The notes under the pieces are model-generated. The model had not been told where the DNA came from and did no database searches. It worked only from the letters and a program-made list of their open reading frames with translations. Below are positions 5,169 to 8,368 of a stretch of 8,368 nt of DNA, in pieces. This stretch comes from an uncultured Candidatus Saccharibacteria bacterium (GTDB lineage Bacteria > Patescibacteriota > Saccharimonadia > CAILAD01 > GCA-016700035). The stretch's first letter is position 1; every line of letters begins with the position of its first letter. The stretch lies in NCBI GenBank assembly GCA_937996675.1, contig CALKUN010000154.1:1-8368 (forward strand). The letters run 5' to 3'. Position numbers and translations under genes: made by a program.

Positions 5169-5810
5169 CTAGGCGCGGCGAAGTGCCGCCACAACGATGT
5201 CGCGGGCGACGCCGAGGATGCTCGACAATCGGTCGGACAACTTCGCCACTTTGCTGGGCTGCGTCGGCACCACAGCGCTGGCGCCACCGGGACGTAGTGC
5301 CTGTGCGAGTGTCGCCAGGCCGCTGTCAAGCTGTGGGTCCAGCTCGCGCATGTCGCGATAGCGCTTCTGCTGTAGACGATAGTAGTTGCGAAGGCGATAC
5401 AGCGGCACCTTCTTCCACGCTTCGCCCTGCTCGCGCCAGAACGACGAGAACGTCTTGCCGTCGCGGATGTAGGCGAGTATCAGCGCCTTCTGCTCGACGG
5501 TGTAGCGCGACGGCTTGGCACGCTTCGCGTTGACGTAGCGGGCGTCGCCACGCTGCCTGTAGGCATAGTAGGTGTAGAGGCTCAGCAGCCGCTTCCACAG
5601 CACAGTCTGCGTCAGTGCTGACGGATCTGTGTACCTCGGCCTGGTGTCGTCTGACTTTGGCGCTGCGGGCAGATGTGCGTGCTCAGGCCACGTCGACGCC
5701 GTCTCAGCCCAGAACTTGGCGAAAGGCACACCGTCTGCGACGGCCTTCTTGATCGCCGCCACGTGCTCAGGCTTGCGATATCCGCTCCATTGTCCAGTCT
5801 TCAAGCTCAC
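5169..5810 (-). CDS. Hypothetical protein, 213 aa, with two internal helical repeats
   Basis: I do not recognise the family, but the architecture is clear. Residues 24-36 (VADGVPFAKFWAE) and 115-127 (IRDGKTFSSFWRE) are two copies of one motif, with the wider 26-residue windows sharing nine identities. Each copy is followed by an Arg/Tyr-rich helix (residues about 71-86 LWKRLLSLYTYYAYRQ; about 137-150 LYRLRNYYRLQQKR). The pattern suggests a tandem pair of helical, possibly HTH-type nucleic-acid-binding units; this is inference. The C-terminal 60 residues are Ala/Leu-rich with a final amphipathic helix ending in ALRRA. The start is GTG at 5810 with GAGGAG seven bases before it. It lies 16 bp after the preceding stop and is the last gene of its unit. 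Net charge is strongly basic. Confidence 0.75.
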   Translation of the reverse strand: MSLKTGQWSGYRKPEHVAAIKKAVADGVPFAKFWAETASTWPEHAHLPAAPKSDDTRPRYTDPSALTQTVLWKRLLSLYTYYAYRQRGDARYVNAKRAKPSRYTVEQKALILAYIRDGKTFSSFWREQGEAWKKVPLYRLRNYYRLQQKRYRDMRELDPQLDSGLATLAQALRPGGASAVVPTQPSKVAKLSDRLSSILGVARDIVVAALRRA

Positions 5811-5826
5811 TTAGCTTCTCCTCTGG

Positions 5827-6015
5827 TCAAGCAGGATACTTGACTTCGATCTTGTTTGTTGCAGTGTCTATGCTGACACATCCACCTACAGGACACTCTT
5901 CCATCGCTGCCAGCAAGTTCCGCAGCCAGGCGCGTTCAGCGGGCGGCAGCTTGAGTCTGTCCATCTCCGCTTCAACTCGCGCATCTTGCTCAGCGTCCAA
6001 CAACGGCTTGCTCAT
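5827..6015 (-). CDS. Hypothetical small protein, 62 aa
   Basis: I do not recognise this protein. It has 62 residues: an acidic amphipathic N-terminal two-thirds (DAEQDARVEAEMDRLKLPPAE, then WLRNLLAAMEE) and a short strand-rich end (GGCVSIDTATNKIEVKYP). It has two cysteines, CPVGGC, with CX4C spacing that is unlikely to be a complete metal site. Its ATG overlaps the stop of the upstream gene as ATGA, and it has only a weak SD site (GGGT), so it probably relies on coupled translation. Confidence 0.65.
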   Translation of the reverse strand: MSKPLLDAEQDARVEAEMDRLKLPPAERAWLRNLLAAMEECPVGGCVSIDTATNKIEVKYPA

Positions 6016-6449
6016 CGCTTACCCGATGGCATCGCGCCCATGAACTCCTGCAACACGACGACGTCGCCACGACGCTGCTCTAGCACCGCCTCGTCGTCGA
6101 CGATGTTGCCAGCCTCGCGGGCCATGTCCTCCGACACCGAGACGGCGACCTGACCGCGTGGCAACTTCGGCACAAGGCTATCCTCGCCGATCGTCGCCGC
6201 CCGCCAGCCGTCTTTGTGGACGACGCCGCGATTCATGACGGGCAGCTCGACGCGGCCGAGGCTGATGCCTCGAAAGCCGCTGGCGTGCGTCGTCGTGGTG
6301 TTCTCCAGGTACGACATGCGGCGATACTGCGCCAGCACGGCTTGGACGCTGACGCCCGCCAACCGGGCCGCCGCCTTGACGACCTCGCTGTTCTCATCCA
6401 GTTCTGTAGTAGTGGCGGCGACTTGCTGAGTTTCTAGCTTGTGATACAT
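6012..6449 (-). CDS. Hypothetical protein, 145 aa
   Basis: I do not recognise this protein. The chosen ATG at 6449 lies one base after the upstream stop (TAA C ATG) and has no clear SD site, which points to termination-reinitiation. A longer reading to 6566 would overlap the upstream gene and gives an unnatural Arg/Trp-rich start. Residues 22-45 (VVKAAARLAGVSVQAVLAQY) look like a helix-turn-helix-type segment. The middle has a Thr run (ENTTTTH) and strand-like parts (GRVELPVMNRGVV). The C-terminus is acidic then ends GAMPSGKR. Its GV...VLA pattern resembles the C-terminus of the upstream gene's product. Confidence 0.65.
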   Translation of the reverse strand: MYHKLETQQVAATTTELDENSEVVKAAARLAGVSVQAVLAQYRRMSYLENTTTTHASGFRGISLGRVELPVMNRGVVHKDGWRAATIGEDSLVPKLPRGQVAVSVSEDMAREAGNIVDDEAVLEQRRGDVVVLQEFMGAMPSGKR

Positions 6450-6450
6450 G

Positions 6451-6915
6451 TTAGTTGGCTTTGCCGAGCTTTGCCACGATGGTAGCGGCGTCCACGCCTG
6501 TGCCTTCAGCCATCGTCTCGACGGCCTTTGGCGTAACGTAGAAGCGATCGAGATTGATCCGACCACCGTTGTTGCCGACGAAGTGCGCCGCCTTCGCGTC
6601 GCCCTTCCCCGTCACGACCACACGACCACCCGATGACGTCTTCGCGTCGCCCAGCATTAGCTCCTCGATACGAACCTGCTGACGCCACTCCCTGATGCGA
6701 CGACGCCACTGCTGCCGCTTCGTCTCCGTCGTGGCCTCGTGCAGCTTGGCTGCCAGGTCAACGAGGCTGTCGCCAAGTCGGGACGTTGTGCTTGCTGCTC
6801 TGATCTTGGCTCGCGTCGGCAGTGTCTTGGCATACGCCACAGCGTCGTCGCGGCGCTTGAGCAGAGACTTCTTCGTGGCGGCGACGGCATTGCGAAGGCG
6901 ATCGTATAGGTGCAT
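6451..6915 (-). CDS. Hypothetical basic protein, 154 aa, first gene of the leftward unit
   Basis: I do not recognise this protein. The first 85 residues are strongly basic and helical (TKKSLLKRRDDAVAYAK, TKRQQWRRRIREWRQQVR), with coiled-coil character. A Gly-rich hinge follows (TSSGGRVVVTGKGDAK), then a small C-terminal domain (NLDRFYVTPKAVETMAEG, then GVDAATIVAKLGKAN) that could hold a helix-turn-helix. DNA or RNA binding is plausible from charge and layout but not shown. The ATG at 6915 has GGAG six bases upstream. A promoter at 6937-6966 sits directly in front. It ends one base before the next start, so four genes to 5169 are read as one unit. Confidence 0.7.
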   Translation of the reverse strand: MHLYDRLRNAVAATKKSLLKRRDDAVAYAKTLPTRAKIRAASTTSRLGDSLVDLAAKLHEATTETKRQQWRRRIREWRQQVRIEELMLGDAKTSSGGRVVVTGKGDAKAAHFVGNNGGRINLDRFYVTPKAVETMAEGTGVDAATIVAKLGKAN

Positions 6916-6921
6916 GTGCTA

Positions 6922-6934
6922 CTCCAAGTTGGAG
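6922..6934 (-). promoter_or_regulatory. 5'-end hairpin overlapping a ribosome binding site
   Basis: CTCCA and TGGAG, separated by three bases, form a 5-bp stem that contains the GGAG used by the gene at 6915. With the promoter just upstream, it would lie at the very 5' end of the transcript. That could both protect the RNA end and limit ribosome access. Confidence 0.45.
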
Positions 6935-6936
6935 AC

Positions 6937-6966
6937 AGCATAGCAGCATCGGCCGGGCGGCGTCAA
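6937..6966 (-). promoter_or_regulatory. Sigma70-type promoter with extended -10 for the leftward unit
   Basis: On the minus strand TTGACG (6966-6961), an 18-bp spacer and TATGCT (6942-6937), with TGC in front of the -10 (TGn). The predicted start is near 6930, leaving a leader of roughly 15 nt with the SD GGAG. It differs in surrounding sequence from the 1813 and 3793 promoters, so it may belong to a different timing class. Confidence 0.6.
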
Positions 6967-7078
6967 CGAAATAGCACACGCCTACATTACTTACACTAAA
7001 CTACCTGCTGGTCCAACCCATATACCAAGAAATTCATATAACCCCCAAGTGGTTTTATTTGGATTTTTATTTTATTAG

Positions 7079-7106
7079 TTACTGTTGCGCGCGCACGCGC
7101 GCGTAA
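7079..7106. repeat. GC-alternating hairpin, potential Z-DNA
   Basis: GCGCGCG and CGCGCGC (7087-7102) form a GC-only stem around CA, and the outer TTAC (7079-7082) pairs with GTAA (7103-7106) across a four-base bulge. From 7087 to 7105 purines and pyrimidines alternate strictly, the pattern that favours Z-DNA. No T run follows on either strand, so it does not look like a terminator. Confidence 0.55.
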
Positions 7107-7171
7107 TAGATCCGGTCCAATAAGTGTACCATTGGTCGAAGCACGGACCTAGAGCGGTCGGACCTATTCGA

Positions 7172-7350
7172 GATGATGGCCGGTTACAGCGCGGTGATGG
7201 CCTGATGATGGCCTGGTGTACGAAGTCGTCAGCGACGAGAAAGTGTCGCCGAGATGATGGCTATGACGGTTATGATGGCCTAGCGGCCCCTGCGCGGCTC
7301 AAGCGGACCACATCGTGATCCCGACCGTAGGCCGTCATAGCCATCATAGC
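7172..7350. repeat. Iterated GATGATGGC-type units with an inverted copy
   Basis: Direct units of the form (g/t)ATGATGGC(C/T) or close variants occur at 7172-7181, 7194-7202, 7204-7213, 7253-7262 and 7271-7280. Between 7253 and 7280 they run as 9-base steps (GGCTATGAC, GGTTATGAT). The 16-mer ATGATGGCTATGACGG at 7254-7269 returns exactly inverted at 7332-7347, giving arms separated by 62 bp. Iterons or a recombination/regulatory site are possible. Confidence 0.6.
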
Positions 7351-7462
7351 CGTAAGACTATGCGTAACTACAGGGCTTTTCGGCTGACGATCGACCGTAG
7401 CTGTACTGTCAAGGCCGACACGTCGTGTAATGTGGGATAAGTCGAGCATACAGAGTACCAGC

Positions 7463-7478
7463 GACTGCCGCGGCAGTC
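7463..7478. repeat. Perfect 16-bp palindrome GACTGCCGCGGCAGTC
   Basis: GACTGCCGCGGCAGTC equals its own reverse complement and lies 67 bp before the ATG at 7545. It is a plausible operator for a dimeric regulator. A transcript hairpin is also possible, but there is no following T run. Confidence 0.55.
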
Positions 7479-7544
7479 TTCGGCAAGGTAGCACCTCTTC
7501 GGCACCGTGTCAAGCCTCCACTACTCCCGCAGCACCTTATCGTT

Positions 7545-7836
7545 ATGTCACACACGCAGAACGACGTCGCTGTCGTCGCGCTAGTACGCGCGGGCCTCGG
7601 CGCCGACGCCATATACGAGACCCTGTGGCCACGAGCCGAGGGAGACACCACGCCCCGGCCGCTGCCATTCGATACGTTCCGTACTGTCTGCCAGGCCCTC
7701 GAAGTCGCCGACGCGACGGCGACGCCGCCGGAAGAGCTGCCGTCAGACCTTGAGCGCATCGTCGACGACCTCCTCGTGGCGCGTAAGCGCATCATGAACG
7801 CCCTCGCCGCCGACATCGCCGCCGGCCGGCCGGTCA
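7545..7836 (+). CDS. Hypothetical rightward protein, 3' end lost at a sequence junction
   Basis: I do not recognise this protein. About 97 residues look native: a helical start (NDVAVVALVRAGLGADAIYE) with an HTH-like 'ALVRAGLGADAIYETL' and 'FDTFRTVCQALEV', a Thr/Pro linker (ATATPPEELP), then an acidic helix (DLERIVDDLLVARKR, IMNALAADIAAG). The ATG has no clear SD site. The frame remains open to 8039, but past about residue 97 it is antisense to a ThuA-like fragment and loses natural composition. The true 3' end is therefore probably missing. The only visible regulatory candidate upstream is the palindrome at 7463-7478. Confidence 0.5.
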
Positions 7837-7997
7837 TCGTCGTGGATGACGACGTCGTAGGCCTTGCCCCAATCCTTCTTGCGGTACTCCTCGAACATGA
7901 ACTTGGTGCCCTTGTCGGCCGTGTAGACGATGTCCACGGTCACGTGGGCCCGGGCCTCGATCCCGGCCTTCACCCGCACGGCAAAGCGGGGGCGCAT
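7836..7997 (-). pseudogene. ThuA-like protein fragment
   Basis: Read on the minus strand, residues starting near MRPRFAVRVKAGIEARA continue with VTVDIVYTADKGTKF, MFEEYRKKDWGKAYDVVIHDD. This closely follows the pattern of ThuA-like (trehalose-utilisation-like, glutamine-amidotransferase-fold) proteins, where a '..DW.kgYDvVIHdEc' segment is typical. Only about 54 residues are present. The match stops abruptly at about 7836, just where DEC would be expected, and the upstream end stops by 7997. Such a gene is usual in bacterial chromosomes rather than phages. It is therefore either a broken transferred piece or, more likely, an assembly or library chimera. Confidence 0.5.
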
Positions 7998-8004
7998 CGA
8001 AGTC

Positions 8005-8368
8005 GGGATGATCCGGCGTCAATGCACCAAGGACTATAAGATCGTGCCGATCCGCAGGAAGGTCCGCGCGCTCGCCGGCCTGACGCGCCGCCGTTCGCCC
8101 AACCATGCGATCGTCGAGCAATGGATCGGCATTTCGCTCGACGAGCTGATGCGGATGAAGCCGTCCTTCGAGGCGTGGCAGGTCAACCGCTGGCCGCTAA
8201 TCGAGCAGCGCATGTCGCGCCACGATTGCCTGCGCTGGCTCGAACGGCACGATTATCCGATCCCGCCCAAGAGCGCCTGCATCGGCTGTCCTTTCCACTC
8301 GGACATGCGCTGGCGCGAGATCCGCGACCGCGATCCCGAAGCCTGGGCCGAAGCGGTCGCCGTTGATC
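8005..8368 (+). CDS. Phage-type PAPS reductase-like protein, partial at both ends
   Basis: The frame reads GMIRRQCTKDYKIVPIRRKV, then GISLDELMRMKPSFEAWQVN, WPLIEQRMSRHDCLRWL and PPKSACIGCPFHSDMRW, and runs off the window. This follows the well-known phage and bacterial family annotated as PAPS reductase/FAD synthetase-like (adenine nucleotide alpha-hydrolase fold). Hallmarks are R.CT..YKI.P, GIS.DE..RMK.S, WPLI...M.R.DC and SAC.GCPFH. The nucleotide-binding loop normally near the N-terminus (SGG..S type) is absent. The frame closes upstream at a stop at 7924 with no SD-linked start. IPAFTRT at 7960-7980 resembles the family's segment just before this, so the true junction could lie anywhere from about 7945 to 8005. 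The substrate in phages is not established, so no symbol is given. Confidence 0.7.

Larger units (their letters stand above)
6967..7544. other. Non-coding region between divergent genes; candidate origin or control region
   Basis: I see no convincing gene in these 578 bp; the short open frames have unnatural compositions. In order it holds an AT-rich stretch (7019-7080, with 7051-7080 containing only A, T and five G), a GC-alternating hairpin (7079-7106), paired 8-mers CGGACCTA at 7144 and 7159, a cluster of GATGATGGC-type units (7172-7350), paired CGACCGTAG at 7322 and 7392, a perfect palindrome (7463-7478), and paired TCTTCGGCA at 7477 and 7496. No canonical DnaA box was seen. It lies between the leftward block and the rightward gene at 7545. 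An AT-rich element beside iterated repeats is typical of replication origins and partition sites, but this is inference. Confidence 0.5.

Noticed and set aside
6450..6566. Longer N-terminus for the 145-aa gene
   Set aside because: It would overlap the upstream gene by over 110 bases and gives an unnatural start; ATG 6449 directly follows the upstream stop.
7079..7106. GC hairpin as a transcription terminator
   Set aside because: No run of T follows it in either direction of transcription.
7172..7350. Repeat cluster as a CRISPR array
   Set aside because: Units are only 9-10 bases, irregularly spaced and partly inverted, with no constant-length spacers.
7430..7753. 107-residue plus-strand frame overlapping the start of the 7545 gene
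   Set aside because: Very Arg-rich (RRRCRRAS, RRRRHIRD), typical of a shifted reading of GC-rich DNA.
7409..7837. 142-residue minus-strand frame opposite the gene at 7545
   Set aside because: Composition is Arg/Ser/Ala-rich with no natural pattern; it is antisense to a more plausible rightward gene.

Overview
This window looks like part of a tailed double-stranded DNA phage or prophage, probably a whole short metagenomic contig. Two proteins support this. The fragment at 2-370 (+) reads as the C-terminal nuclease end of a terminase large subunit. The 472-residue product of 357-1775 (-) reads as a Mu gpT-like major capsid protein. No ribosomal, tRNA or housekeeping gene is visible. The code is standard, with TAA, TAG and TGA stops, ATG/GTG starts and Shine-Dalgarno (SD) sites.

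Layout. The terminase end runs rightward and meets the capsid gene tail to tail, overlapping by 14 bp. From 357 to 6915 all genes are on the minus strand and closely packed. Reading leftward from 6915, I propose four transcription units. Unit 1 is four genes (6451-6915, 6012-6449, 5827-6015, 5169-5810) behind a promoter at 6937-6966, ending in a terminator-like hairpin at 5090-5123. Unit 2 is three genes (4725-5042, 4057-4722, 3807-4013) behind a weak promoter-like site. Unit 3 is three genes (3381-3779, 2158-3384, 1895-2101) behind a strong promoter at 3793-3821. Unit 4 is the capsid gene alone, behind a near copy of that promoter at 1813-1841. Apart from the capsid, and possibly the 68-aa SH3-like protein, I recognise none of these genes. 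They are annotated from their visible features only.

The 6967-7544 interval carries no convincing gene and separates leftward from rightward transcription. It has an AT-rich stretch, a GC-alternating hairpin, repeated GATGATGGC-type units with a 16-nt inverted copy, and a perfect 16-bp palindrome. It is a candidate regulatory or replication-origin region.

The right end (about 7836-8368) looks composite. A rightward gene starting at 7545 loses its own sequence at about 7836. A minus-strand fragment resembling ThuA-like proteins follows. Then comes a plus-strand, 5'-truncated phage-type PAPS-reductase-like protein that runs off the window. Bases 1-10 match the 3' end of the Illumina adapter. 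Both ends should therefore be treated with caution; the part from about 11 to 7830 reads as coherent phage sequence.
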